From Meconema thalassinum (lineage: Eukaryota; Arthropoda; Insecta; Orthoptera; Tettigoniidae), in assembly GCA_946902985.2 (NCBI GenBank), contig OX336391.1, positions 74,377,947 through 74,441,946 on the forward strand: a stretch of 64,000 nucleotides of DNA. The letters run 5' to 3'. Positions 11,261-22,843 of this stretch are shown one piece after another. The notes under the pieces are model-generated. The model did no database searches. It saw nothing but the letters and a program-made list of their open reading frames with translations, and was not told the origin of the DNA. The stretch's first letter is position 1. Each line of letters opens with the position of its first letter. A program made the translations under genes and the position numbers.

Positions 11261-11989
11261 CTAGGGATAACACGGAATCATTTATTTCTATGCTTATACT
11301 TTTACACAAATAGCAAACCATGTAAATTTACTGCACTAGTCAGCGAATGTGAAGTTATATTCACACAACGACTTTCTACTGACCATCACATTCTACTTCT
11401 AGAGATGAACATTAAACAGAGAAATGGTTATAATCACACATTCAGTAACTTATAATAAGCTATCTCCAGTTGAGTGAATCTTAAGCGAAGGAAAATGCTG
11501 AGATCGGTACCTTTATAGCAGTAATAGCTGTAAGGATTGAGGAAAAATTAACATTGATTTTTGAATTTTTAGCCTTAAGAATATAAGAAGTCCTAGGATC
11601 CAAAAATGTGCACGTATCATTGAGTAACATGCAACTAAACTGCTAATGTTTGAACCAGCATAAGTTGAGACAATTCATACATAAATCAATCCAGCTTTAG
11701 AATACTGTACAAGACTTCCATTAACAAATCACTGCAATGTATTATTCAAATGAAGTTAGGGTAAGTCGATTAAATCCCTCTAAAGGGAATCTATTGTAGA
11801 GTATGTAACATCAATACCACTGCTTGTAACAACAAGAACTATAGGTCTGCTACTGTAAGGGAACTCAGAGTTTATAATAGAGATAATGACCAATGACGAG
11901 ATGGGAGTAGGCACTAATTGAAGAGTCGATTCCTTGCTGCATACCGGGACTGAATCCAATCTTTATAGTTCCTGGATAGAACATATTAG

Positions 11990-12215
11990 GGCCTGAGCTC
12001 ATTACACAGTGTAAAGGCACCAGATCATGTGAACGGTCTCGGAAGACGAGTGGGTATGATCCCAACTTTTCATTAAGATTTTTCAGGCTTCACCACGTTT
12101 CTATGAAGGAAAAAATGCTGGGAAGGTACCTCCTTACTATATTTCAAAGCTCCTAAGGACTGGACAAAACGGCATTCGGCTGTAAAAATCCCTGCCACAT
12201 ACACACACACTTCAT
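11990..12215 (+). repeat. tRNA-derived SINE, degenerate
   Basis: It shares its layout with the SINE at 18031-18290: a tRNA-like head with GGTATGATCCCAAC as B box, a body with TGCTGGGAAGGTACCT, and a tail CCTGCCACATACACACACAC. It is more diverged than the second copy. Confidence 0.45.
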
Positions 12216-12477
12216 CTACTTGCTGACATTACAAACATGGAAAAACTGAGAGTTAAAAACACAACTTAAAAACTATAAGAAATAAGAAAGATGGTAAGAT
12301 AGAAAGAAAGAAAGACTGCTTAGTACTTAAAAGTAAAAGTAAGTAGAGTTCATTATTAGCATTTACTTTCTCCATATGTTCAAGAACATTCTTTTACTTT
12401 TAACTAATATCTTCAATTATGTATTATCTTCATGCTTACAGTCACTTGCATGTATTTTTAATGCTCAAGATTCAGAA

Positions 12478-12600
12478 GGAGGTGCTCACTGTCATAAGTT
12501 AGACCCATTCCAGCAATTGCCGGGAGTTCAAGTGAAAAAGCACAAAGGACCACTCATGACGGGAGTCAAACCCACCTCCCCTCCGTAGCAATCATGGGAG
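12478..12600 (-). repeat. tRNA-derived SINE fragment
   Basis: On the minus strand GGTGGGTTTGACTCCCGTC resembles a B box with flanking sequence, followed by GAGTGGTCCTTTGTGC. No complete tRNA fold is evident. It lies within the host-gene intron. Confidence 0.4.
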
Positions 12601-12960
12601 AATCTCGACCAGAATATAAGATATCCCAAATAATGTTCATACCACAGTGGGCAAGTAATACAAGGAGATTATGATTAGCTTCACGCAATATACAGCACCA
12701 TTTGCCAATGATATTATAATGCATCCCCCAGTAGTTCAGTGCACAGAGCAACATCGCACAAAGCCGGAAATATCGTATGGGGCAAATAATTTAATTCGCC
12801 ATCCTTCTATCAAAATGGATTGTGCTAGCTGTACATAACACAACCTAAAAACCAAATGCTTATGTTTGTCCTCAACACAACTGTGAAAATACAATTCTTA
12901 ATACCATAATGCTATAAGATGATAAGGAGATGTCTTGTAATGAGGCATGAAGATACTTAC

Positions 12961-13062
12961 TTCTTCTGCATCTGAAGATGGTGTTTCAGTTTTGTGGGAC
13001 GGAACGATCTCCGGAATAAAAGTTTCCTCAATCTTAATATCTGTGTGATGGTCTGTATCGTC
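12961..13062 (-). CDS. host gene, exon 3
   Basis: A 102-nt exon encoding 34 residues, with strong boundaries on the minus strand: acceptor ATTTCATTGCAG just before GACGAT, and donor GAAGAA|GTAAGTATC. It is phase 0 at both ends, like exons 1 and 2. The peptide is acidic and Lys-Glu rich (DIKIEETFIPEIVPSH, then TETPSSDAEE). IKxE patterns like these are common in the N-terminal half of insect C2H2 zinc-finger transcription factors, but no finger is visible in the window, so the product remains unproven. A larger surrounding ORF extends into intron sequence and should be ignored. Confidence 0.75.
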
Positions 13063-13860
13063 CTGCAATGAAATGACTAGGTTCACAAATATGTTCCTTT
13101 GCGTAAGCGAAATTATATCTTTCATATGACTTGTAAACTTGCACTGAAACAATACAAGATTATAACATACTGAAGGTAATTCAACCCCCCTCATTCATAC
13201 ATTTGTAAGTCAACGGTGTCATGGCAGAAAACCTAACAGTTTTTGTGGAGCTCATATCTGAAAAAAAATCAGTCACAAAACCTAGGTCTAGCATATTGTC
13301 ACTAGCATTGAGTTTGTGTGTTGCGACTTTGCGGCGTAGATGCAGTTACTTACAGTTACCATGTGACGTTAATAAGTACAAGCAACGTTGATACATTTTG
13401 TGTTCAGAAACAAGCGTTGTTTTACCTTCTTGAGACAAGATTAAAGCAATATTTATCTCAAGGATACTTAAGTTAAGGAAGAATTTAATTGGAACGATAG
13501 ACAACTTCATAAGTACAGTGGCAGGTACTTGAAATTTCATTTGATACCAATTCGATTGTAATAAATAATTCATGACCCATTGATGTTTTCGACATTTCGC
13601 AATAGGGTAACAAATATAGAATTGAATATGAATATTCGTATAGGCAAGTGCTAAAGATTTCTTCTGTACCAAATTGCCAACTGCGGTGTAATTATTGTTA
13701 AGGGGCACCACCATAGACCATCTCTGGGGTGTTTTCGCACGGTGACTTCGTGCCAGCCCAAAACGACCCTCTTTCTTCCTGAACCTCCATTCAAAGCTCC
13801 GAGGAGAACTGAGAAACCCTCACCATCAAATAACATTGGAACCTGTCCGTTTGAGGCTGT

Positions 13861-14035
13861 CATGAAGGGTGGACCAACAATATATTGACAATCACAGCTA
13901 GCAGTATAAAATGTCATCAGCGTGAAGGGTGGGGCTACATCGCATTGACAGTGACGGATAGCAGCGTAGGATTTAATAAAAACGAAGGGTTGTGTCAATG
14001 CCATATTGTTGGCCATTAGCAGCATTGGAGGTAGC
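13861..14035. repeat. short tandem repeat, three ~60 bp units
   Basis: GAAGGGTGG or GAAGGGTTG recurs at 13864, 13924 and 13984 with partly conserved sequence between (ATTGACA, TAGCAG). Units have diverged strongly. The minus-strand ORF covering them is an artefact of the repetition. Confidence 0.55.
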
Positions 14036-14204
14036 CCCAAACCTCATGTCAGTGTTCTGATCTAATAATATAAATGTCGAAATGAACCCCAATGCGCCCC
14101 AGAACACACATGTATTGAGGGCTAGAATGGAATTTGAAAGACACTATCATAATCATACCAAAGAATCTACTCGACACCCTACCCCAAAATTCAGAAATTT
14201 GTAG

Positions 14205-16535
14205 GGGCACAGCATGTTGTGGGGACCTCACCTACAATAGTGTCCAGGGTGCAAACACAGTGAACCTGCATTACCAATAATTAGCTACTGTTAACACAGC
14301 ATGTGTGGGGACCTCACCTACAATAGTGTCCAGGGTGCTGCAGAGTGAACTTGCATTATCAATAATTAGCTACTGATAGCACAGCATGTTGTGGGGACCT
14401 CACCTACAATAGTGCCCAGGGTGCTAGCAGAGTGAACCTGCATCACCAATAATTAGCTACTGTTAACACAGCATGTGGTGTGGAATTCACCTACAATAGT
14501 GCCCAGGGTGCAAACACAGTGAACCTGCATCCCCAATAATTAGCTACTGTTAGCACAGCATGTTGTGGGGACCTCACCTACAATAGTGTCCAGGGTGCAA
14601 ACACAGTGAACCTGCATTACCAATAATTAGCTACTGTTAACACAGCATGTTGTGGGGACTTCACCTACAATAGTGTCCAGGGTGCAAACACAGTGAACCT
14701 GCATTACCAATAATTAACTACTGTTAACACAGCATGTTGTGGGGACTTCACCTACAATAGTGTCCAGGGTGCAAACCTAGAGAACCTGCATCACTAATAA
14801 TTAGGTACTGTTAAAACAGCATGTTGTGGGGACTTCACCTACAATAGTGCCCAGGGTGCAAACACAGTGAACCTGCATCACCAATAATTAGCTACTGTTA
14901 GCACAGCATGTTGTGGGGACCTCACCTACAATAGTGTCCAGGGTGCAAACACAGTGTACCAGCATTACCAATAATTAGCTACTGTTAACACAGCATGTTG
15001 TGGGGACTTCACATACAATAGTGTCCAGGGTGCAAACACAGTGAACCTGCATCACCAATAATTAGCTACTGTTAGCACACTATGTTGTGGGGACCTCACC
15101 TACAATAGTGTCAAGGGTGCAAACACAGTGAACCTGCATTACCAATAATTAGCTACTGTTAACACAGCATGTTGAGGAGACTTCACCTACAATAGTGTCC
15201 AGGGTGCAAACCTAGTGAAACTGCATCACTAATAATTAGGAACTGTTAAAACAGCATGTGTGGTGGACTTCACCTACAATAGTGTCCAGGGAGCAAACAC
15301 AGTGAACCTGGATTACCAATAATTGGCTACTGTTAGCACAGAATGTTGTGGGGACCTCACCTACAATAGTGTCCAGGGTGCAAACACAGTGAACCTGCAT
15401 TACCAATAATTAGCTACTGTTAACACAGCATGTTGTGGGGACTTCACCTACAATAGTGTCCAGGGTGCAAACACAGTGAACCTGCATAACCAATAATTAG
15501 CTACTTTTAACACAGCATGTTGTGGGGACTTCACCTACAATAGTGTCCAGGGAGCAAACACAGTGAACCTGGATTACCAATAATTAGCTACTGTTAGCAC
15601 AGCATGTTGTGGGGACCTCACCTACAATAGTGTCCAGGGTGCAAACACAGTGAACCTGCATTACCAATAATTAGCTACTGTTAACACAGCATGTTGTGAG
15701 GACTTCACCTACAATAGTGTCCAGGGTGCAAACACAGTGAACCTGCATTACCAATAATTAACTACTGTTAACACAGCATGTTGTGGGGACTTCACCTACA
15801 ATAGTGTCCAGGGTGCAAACCTAGAGAACCTGCATCACTAATAATTAGGTACTGTTAAAACAGCATGTTGTGGGGACCTCACCTATAATAGTGTCCAGGG
15901 TGCAAACACAGTGAACCTGCATTACCAATAATTAGCTACTGTTAACACAGCATGTTGTGGGGACTTCACCTACAATAGTGTCCAGGGTGCAAACACAGTG
16001 AACCTGCATTAGCAATAATTAGCCACTGTTAGCACAGCATGTTGTGAGGACCTCACCTACAATAGTGTCCAGGGTGCCAACACAGTGAACCTGCATCACC
16101 AATAACTAGCTACTGTTATCACAGCATGTTGTGGGGACCTCACCTACAATAGTGTCCAGGGTGCCAGCACAGTGAACCTGCATTACCAATAATTAGCTAC
16201 TGTTAACACAGCATGCGGCGTGGACCTCACCTACAATAGTGTCCAGGATGCAAATACAGTGAACTTGCATTACCAATAATTAGCTACTGTTAACACAGCA
16301 TGCGGTGTGGACCTCACCTACAATAGTGTCCAGGGTGCAACCACAGTGAACCTGCATTACCAATGATTAGCTACTGTTAATACAGCATGCGGTGTGGACC
16401 TCACCTACAATAGTGTTCAGGGTGCAAACACAGTGAACCTGCATTACCAATAATTAGCTACTGTTAGCACAGCATGCGATGTAGACTTCAACTAAAATAG
16501 TGCCAATGGTGCTGCAGAGTGAACCTGCATTATGA
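14205..16535. repeat. 87 bp satellite array, about 27 copies
   Basis: The consensus features are GCATGTTGTGGGGAC, CACCTACAATAGTGTCCAGG, CAAACACAGTGAACCTGCAT and CAATAATTAGCTACTGTTA. Copies recur at about 14212, 14300, 14385 and so on to about 16472. Variant units (GGGACCTC versus GGGACTTC; GTTAGCAC versus GTTAACAC) are interspersed, and the rightmost five units share a GCATGCGG variant. Marked units carrying CTAATAATTAGG recur at about 14772, 15206 and 15824, which indicates amplification of multi-unit blocks. The array lies wholly inside an intron of the minus-strand host gene. Confidence 0.95.
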
Positions 16536-16652
16536 ATACAATATCATCAGCAAAATTTATCTACTAAATTAAGAAACAACACTGCATACCGGTAATTCAA
16601 ATGTTCAAATTATACGAAAATGTTTCACATTAACATAAGAACCTTTGATCAC

Positions 16653-16754
16653 CTGTATATGGTGTTCTAATTTGATATCCCTGTTTTCGTCTTCAAACAG
16701 ACCAACAGACTCATCCAGCAGATAATTAGAAGTGGGTAACTGGTTACTTGATTC
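16653..16754 (-). CDS. host gene, exon 2
   Basis: A 102-nt exon encoding 34 residues, phase 0 at both ends. The minus-strand acceptor is AATTTCTAG before GAATCA; the donor is ATACAG|GTGATC. The peptide begins ESSNQLPTSNYLLDESVGLF and ends DIKLEHHIQ, again acidic with an IKxE-like patch. It joins in frame to exon 1 upstream and exon 3 downstream. The exon is the same length as exon 3 (34 codons), which may be coincidence or old exon duplication; the sequences share only the DIK motif. Confidence 0.75.
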
Positions 16755-16906
16755 CTAGAAATTATCATAAAAGTGTGAACCAATGTAAAACAATCAAAGC
16801 AGAATAACATCACTATGCCTATTATTTGGTAGTAAGTATTAAGTAGATCTCGTGCACACCACTAGGATTGTTATGTTACACGATATGCGAATAAAATACA
16901 ACTTAC

Positions 16907-16975
16907 AATATTAGCGACTTCATCAGTATCAGAGAACCATTCAAGCTCCCTCTTAATGATTGGTTGTTGCTCCAT
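16907..16975 (-). CDS. host gene, first coding exon
   Basis: ATG at 16975 opens MEQQPIIKRELEWFSDTDEV and ends ANI at a strong donor (AATATT|GTAAGTTG, exon end 16907), phase 0. Thirteen bases upstream of the ATG is a good acceptor (TGTGTTCTAG at 16989-16990), so a separate 5' untranslated exon is expected to the right. The (M)xxxxIKxExEWFxDTxE start followed by short acidic phase-0 exons resembles the N-termini of orthopteran C2H2 zinc-finger proteins as I remember them. DNA binding would lie in 3' exons, which would fall left of 11208 or outside the window; none is recognised. A nuclear transcription factor is therefore an inference, while the exon structure is seen directly. Confidence 0.75.
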
Positions 16976-16990
16976 TATGTTCGGGAAACT

Positions 16991-18030
16991 AGAACACACA
17001 AAGTGCGCTTGAGAATTATTAGAGGCCGTCCTTATACCAGTACGTCAAATATTATAATATATAATACATCAATAAATGAGATTATTTCAGACCATGAGGC
17101 TCGACTTTGTAAGATATATGTTAGGGCATAATATCGAGTTAAGTAGTAATGACTATTATTGCGATACAATGAGGAATTACTGGTGCCAGCTTGAGGCAGT
17201 GAAATGACGCATCTTATAATTGCTTTCTCTATTCCGAATAGCTATACACGAAACATAATACAATTTGACGGGGCAGGCGGGATTCACAGACGCTGAATTA
17301 CATTACAGACCTGTCAAATTGAAAGTAAACTGAAGTTACTGCACGAGTAGAGGAAGTTACCGGATACAGTGAATCTCAGAAATTACAAGACAATACTTCC
17401 GCTTCGAGTTACAAGGAACCCACTTCAAATGAAATACAATCATTTCTCTCTCATATTGAACCAACATTGAGCGGAAGGGATTAGAATATATATTCATCCT
17501 TACAAACTTATAAATATTTCCACCGGGTAACTTGTATTGCCGTCATAAAGAAGTTCCTAGTTACAGTTTTAAACCTGTGTAGCCTAAACACTAAAATATT
17601 GTACAGTAAACTAATCAGCCCAGGGCTCGAACATGTGTTCGAGGAACTCCAGTTGTAAGATTTATCTTGATTATTAAATTTAGTAGCGTCTGTAGAGAGT
17701 ATTTCTAAGATCCTTACATGGAACTATATATTCTCAGATTTAAAGGATTATTATTGTTAGATTATGGATGCATTTCTAACACAATGGAGAAAATACCAGT
17801 GATTATTTTTCATTCTTATGCATTGGTGACAAATTGCAAAACTTAATAAATACCGTACATATTCCATTAATAACCAAAAGTGAAGTTACCTTAAATATAT
17901 ATATCACATAAAATTATCCAACATTACACTCACGTCCCTTTCTTACCGGTATATAAAGTGGATGGACGTTGACAAACTGTTTCACTCAGCTCACTGTGTC
18001 CCTCCGTGCCAGCATGTTTTCATGTAATAG
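16991..18030. other. upstream region or 5' UTR intron of the host gene
   Basis: No coding sequence is recognised. A TATA-like GGTATATAAAG lies at about 17948 on the plus strand, opposite to the host gene; its meaning is unclear. Untranslated exon(s) of the host gene should lie here or further right. Confidence 0.35.
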
Positions 18031-18290
18031 AGAAGTCGCGTCGTCTGAGTAGTGGCTAGAATAGCTTGGTTGTTACCGCGGGGGTCTGGGATCGATTCTC
18101 GCCCTACCCAAGATATTAAATTCTGGCCTGAGGGCTCGTGAGTCACAACTCAGCCATCCTGGAAGTGGTTTTCCGTGCTTCCCACTCCCACTCCATGCAA
18201 CTGCTGGGATAGTACCTTTCTGAAGGCCACGGCCACTTCCTGCCCAAATCCTGCCGCATTTACACACACAGACTAGTTCAGGCTTCACTA
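18031..18290 (+). repeat. tRNA-derived SINE
   Basis: The head shows GTCTGAGTAGTGGCTAGAAT (A-box region) and GGGATCGATTCTCGCC (B box) about 35 bp apart, an internal RNA polymerase III promoter. The body has ATGCAACTGCTGGGATAG and ACCTTTCTGAAGGCCACGGC, and the tail is CTGCCGCATTTACACACACA. The same body and tail recur at 11990-12215, confirming a family. The 71-residue minus-strand ORF over it is not a gene. Confidence 0.75.
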
Positions 18291-18892
18291 TCAGATTTGG
18301 GTAACATTTATTTTAGATACAAAATACCGTACTCCAAATAAGTATTTTAGATACATAATACACTTATAAATTACCGGAAAATACAAAAAAAGTGTTTAAA
18401 ATATAATTCAAAATACAAAATTCTTTTCTCGATCCAGACTGATCAAAATAACAATAATATATTACTACTAGGAGACCCGTGCTGCTCCTACAGCACTTCT
18501 TTCCATATGACATTTGCTGTTCACATGTCTTCATGATAGTGACCTGAACAGACAGTTACGGTACCGTTCCTTTTGGCTAAATGATGAAGTAGACTTATGT
18601 GATAAAATGTGTGGATGTCTTCCTATCCTCTGTGTGTCCCACTTTATCTTTAACGGTTTATAAAGCGTAAGGTTGAAAGACACACGTACAAGTCAGGTCC
18701 CAGACGCAATTCTGCATAGCCGAGGTGAACAGCGAAACTCCACACACATATGCTACCGTATATTATTCTATGAAGTATTAACTCGACACGACTCGACAGT
18801 TTGATGTGGCCGAAGCTGGGGTGATAGGGTCGCTAAGCTCATGATAGAAACGCATTACCAATCACATTTGAAGACGATTTTCTTTTAGAGAT
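18291..18892. other. no gene recognised
   Basis: AT-rich, without a supported ORF or repeat. 18460-18890 contains scattered short inverted stretches only. Confidence 0.35.
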
Positions 18893-20379
18893 GATTTAAG
18901 CCTATTTTCATTTATGAAAAAAAAATTGGCTTATGAGATCACCTTTTGTCCGTGTGTCTGTCTTTGTGTGCGTGTGTGTGCCCCCCCCCCTAATGACTTC
19001 TAACGGCTGGAGCGATTTCAATGAAACTCGGTAAGTTCATAGCACTATTCTGGGCTACCCCGACCGTACCCTTTAAATTTTGTTACGACTCACCAATCCA
19101 ACATGGCGACTGTGCGAAATATTTCACCAGCATTCAATATCTCCGAACCTATTACCGATATCACCCTGGAATTTGGTACGGTGATAATGGGAACTACTAG
19201 AAGTTCACCTATGTGACTTTTGAAAACCTGGTAACTACAAAACAAACATGACGGCCAAGCGAATTTGCGACTTTTAAATAGACGCGATTTAACCACCCAA
19301 ACGCAATAAAACTTGGTACAGTATATGTTTATACTCATTGTAATGAACCGACATCTAACTTCGTTCAACTGTTTACATAACCTCAAGATGGCGGCTGTGC
19401 GAAATATTTCACCGGCATTCTATATCTCTGAAACTATTAGCGGCATCACCATGAAATTTTGTACGGAGATAAGGGGCACTATTGGAGGTTCATCTATGAG
19501 ACTTTCAAACACAGGTTAACTACAGCCATGGCCAAGCGTAGTTGAAAGTTTTAAATAGACTTTTCTCGCGATTCAATGATCCTAAAGCAATGAAAATTCT
19601 TGAATGCACTGGTATCTAATTTAGTTCAATTGTTTACGTAACCTCAAGATGGCGGCTGTGCGAATTTGGAAAATTAAGTTTTTATTTCTTGTGTTCAAAT
19701 CATGCGATCGAACTCAACATTTGCATAATGAACGTACACAATAATCATCATCTAATAGTATATAACTCTATGACATACGTATATTACAATCCAACATGGC
19801 GACCATCCGAAATATTTAGACAGTTCTCAATATCTATTAATCTACTACAGCAATCAAACTGAAATTTTGTAAGTGTATAGAGGCTATAAGCATAATTTCA
19901 CCTATGGGACGTTCATTAACCTGGCAAGCACAAATCCAACATGGCGGCGACGCGAAATTTAAGTATTCAAATGGACGTTTCTTGCGTATTAACCATCCGA
20001 GCGCAGTGAAACTTGATACGGTATATGATTATACAAATTTTAATCGATTGGCACCTAATTCATTTAAATTATTTTCATAACCACAAGATGGCGGCTGAGC
20101 AAAATTTTAAAATCCCCCTTTTATTTCTTGTGTCCTAATCATACGATTGAAGTTTGAATAAAACACCTACACACTAATCTTCATGTAATAGTACATAAAT
20201 CTAAGGCCTATTATATAAAAATCCAACATGGTGACCATCCAAAATATTTGTATGGTTTCCCAATATCTACGAATCTATTACAGCAATCAAACTGACAATT
20301 TCTATGTTGATAGAAGCAATTAATATTAGTAGGATATATGAAAATAGGCTATTTAGTTCTTCGCGGAACTACTTGTTTC
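18893..20379 (+). mobile_element. Helentron-like non-autonomous element, copy 2
   Basis: The 5' end has AGCCTATTTTC followed by AAATTGGCTTATGAGATCACC, giving a subterminal inverted pair. A GT-rich tract follows, then repeated CAACATGGCG modules. The 3' end has AAAATAGGCT, a hairpin AGTTCTTCGCGGAACT and ACTTGTTT. This arrangement (5' arm, internal 3' arm, then a terminal hairpin) is that described for Helentrons and their non-autonomous derivatives. No protein is encoded. Confidence 0.7.
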
Positions 20380-20786
20380 TCTTCACTTACTTTCTAGTGC
20401 ATTGTCTTATAAGAGTGTACATAAGGATTGTGCTGATCTAGTATACCATTGAAAAGACTGAGGGTATCTTCTCTCAGTTCGTTATTAGCATTTTTCAGTA
20501 GCCTTAAATTATTTTCCTCTGAAAATTATAAGATGTATAATTGGCCATATGAACGGTTTTCCTGTTTTCTGGCATATAGAGGGAAAATTCTATTATGAAT
20601 GACACCATTGATTTTTATATCGTAAGGCTTAAGGCTCTGTAGTAGCTCAACAGTAGCACCGAAGAATACAAACGACATAGCATTATTATAGTTCCGAACA
20701 ATTTTTCTAAAAGTTTTACTGATTTCGTCACAATTCGTAAAGAACTGCTTAATTCTGGAAGTACAGTATTGTGACCATGGTACAAG
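20380..20786. other. no gene recognised; possible LINE 5' UTR
   Basis: This stretch directly precedes ORF1 of the CR1-like element and may hold its promoter and 5' UTR. No boundary can be placed. Confidence 0.35.
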
Positions 20787-21750
20787 ATGGCGCCTACGCT
20801 AGGTGTTGATGTTGCTAGGTCCCGATTATTGTGTAAATTAGGCAATAATAAGTGTGGTATAATAAAAAAGCGTGTGAAGAGTGGAATTCAGTGTTTTTAT
20901 TGTTTAGTTTGGTTTCATTTAGAATGCATGAATGCAGTTAGTGAAAGTGAAATTAAAGAATTTTGGACATGCTATACATGCGATGGGAGCAAGCCGAGCA
21001 CCGGCGTCTCAGAAATTATGCCTACGATGGAATTGGACAATGAAATAAGTAGGGAAAATATTTTAGTGATTTTAACCTTATTACAACAGGATATTCAGGA
21101 CTTAAGAGGGAAAACGAGATATTGAAAGACAAAGTGAGTTCGCTCGAAATAAAGTTAGCAAGTGAAGCAAATTGCAACATGGACGAATCAGAAACATGGT
21201 GTCAAGTGGTGAAAGGAGGGGAAAAATCACGAAAAGGGCCTCTGGAAAAGAACAGGTAATATCAACTAACCGATTTTCTGTATTGGATTCCATTAATATA
21301 AATAACAATCAACAGGAAATATCCTACAGCATTAACACAAACAAGCACAATGAAACTCGCAGTAGGCCTAATAGCGGTAATCCTAGGCCTAATATTCGCA
21401 ACAACATAAAAGCAATAGTGAAGGCAAAAGCTTCAAGAGTCGCGATATTTGGAGACAGCCAAGCCCGGGAAATTGCAGGTGACATCCACAGTGAGAAGAT
21501 TGCAGCATCAGCCGTCATCTATCCTGGAGCACCTATTCGGAAAGTTCTGGAAAAAATTGAAGAGGAGACACGGGACTTCGGCAGCAACGACGTGGCTGTA
21601 ATTATCGGCGGGACAAATGACGTGGCTCACAACAACGGTTCTGAAGTATGTTCTCAACTCCAAAAAAAAAAACTGTGTAAATTAACACACACCAAGGTTA
21701 TTGTAGTAAATATCCCTCATAGGTATGACTTAATGGAACATTCTTGAGTA
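20787..21750 (+). pseudogene. CR1-like ORF1: PHD-like finger plus SGNH esterase
   Basis: From ATG 20787 the protein carries a Cys/His cluster (CGIIKK, then CFYCLVWFHLECM and FWTCYTC), a PHD-type zinc finger, then a heptad-like leucine-rich stretch. After frameshifts near 21108 and 21250 an SGNH/GDSL hydrolase domain follows: block I FGDSQAR, block III GGTND, and a histidine block TTRGLHL near 21870 beyond a TGA at 21745-21747. PHD fingers and esterases in ORF1 are known from CR1/L2-type LINEs, where ORF1 protein binds RNA and membrane or lipid substrates have been proposed. This copy is dead: two frameshifts and at least one stop. Confidence 0.8.
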
Positions 21751-22072
21751 AACATTGAAGTGAATAAGGTTAATGAGGATATGGTAAAAATCTGTAAGCA
21801 TTTCAGGAACACCCAGATCGTTGACTGCAAGAGTTTTGAGAGGAAATGTCACACAACTCGTGGGCTTCATTTAATAGACTAGGGAAAAGTAAAATAAGTA
21901 AAATTGTACAGAGCTATTTTAACCAAACAAGTAGGCCTACTGGTGCTGTGAAAAATGCAATTCCTTTGGGATATAATAATGATCAGGGAAACTAGTAAGC
22001 AGAGCCAACTTAGCTGAAGTTTGGCCCAGGCATAACCTAGTTACTAGAAAAGGGTTCAATATTGATTATAAT

Positions 22073-22843
22073 ATGCATATCTACCATCAGAATGTTCAAC
22101 ATCTAAGTAATAAAGTAGATCATTTAAATAACCTAATAAATTCAAAAAACTACAGTGTTGCTGTATTCACTGAACATTGGTGTGAGAGGGAGGAAATGAA
22201 AACCATGTATCTAGATAATTATAAATTAGCCAATAGTTACTGTCGAGAAGAAATGAAAGGTGGGGGTGTGAGTCTGTACTGTAAAATAAATGTTAGATAC
22301 CAGGAATTGGGGTGGGTTAATAGCCATGGAAGGGATCATGACTTTGATGTTGCAGGTATTTTAATTCAGCTGAATGATGATTTTGAAATATTTATAGCTG
22401 GAGTATATAGAGCCCCAAGTGGAAATATGGAAATATTCCTAAGACAGTTTGATTTACTTTTGAATAAAGTAGCCTAAAATTATAGAAATATAATAGTAGT
22501 CGGTGATTTCAATATAGAATGGTTTGCACATGACAGGTCCCTCGAGACATTCAAAGACATCGTATTGTCATTTGGCTTTAATAATCTTGTCAAGGAGCCA
22601 ACTACGGTAACTAAATATTCTGAAACATTAATCGATTACATTATTACTAACATGCCAGACGAATTAAGTAATTGCACTGTTGTGGAAAATTTTGTATCAG
22701 ACCATCGTGGCCAGCAGTTAAAAATTGCATATCCTCATGGATCTCAATTAAATCAGTCTACATGGAAGTACACACGAAATGTATCTAATAATAATGTAAT
22801 GAAACTCACAGAAGAACTTCTTAATGTTGATTGGGGGAAGTGA
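22073..22843 (+). pseudogene. CR1-like ORF2: APE endonuclease domain
   Basis: The frame begins IYHQNVQHLSNKVDHLN (block QN), has FTEHWC (catalytic E), VVGDFNI (D and N) and SDHRG (terminal D-H pair), the residues used by apurinic-type endonucleases to nick target DNA. A TAA at 22475-22477 lies inside the domain in the same frame, and a TGA at 22841 with a frame change follows. The domain is complete in length but inactive as a gene. Downstream, 23194-23360 resumes the linker (NDYF) in another frame before the hAT element. Confidence 0.8.

Larger units (their letters stand above)
11263..12960. other. host-gene intron 3 with SINE fragments
   Basis: Between candidate exons 3 and 4. Apart from two SINE-like segments annotated separately, nothing recognisable is seen. 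Confidence 0.45.
13063..16652. other. host-gene intron 2 (carries satellite array)
   Basis: An intron of about 3.6 kb between two exons with matching phase 0. It holds three ~60 bp tandem units at 13861-14035 and the large 87 bp array at 14205-16535. The rest (13065-13860) shows no recognisable gene. Confidence 0.65.

Noticed and set aside
12898..13194. 98-residue minus ORF as a single gene
   Set aside because: Only its middle 34 codons lie between good splice sites; the outer parts are intron read-through.
13651..14040. 129-residue minus ORF with repeated PPFM and PPFT motifs
   Set aside because: It overlies a short tandem repeat in the intron; the protein-level repetition follows from the DNA repeat.
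14205..16535. Regular repeat array that could be mistaken for a CRISPR
   Set aside because: Units are contiguous 87 bp monomers without unique spacers, in an insect-like genome and inside an intron.
17940..17960. TATA box GGTATATAAAG as the host-gene promoter
   Set aside because: It is on the plus strand, opposite to the gene; it may belong to a repeat.
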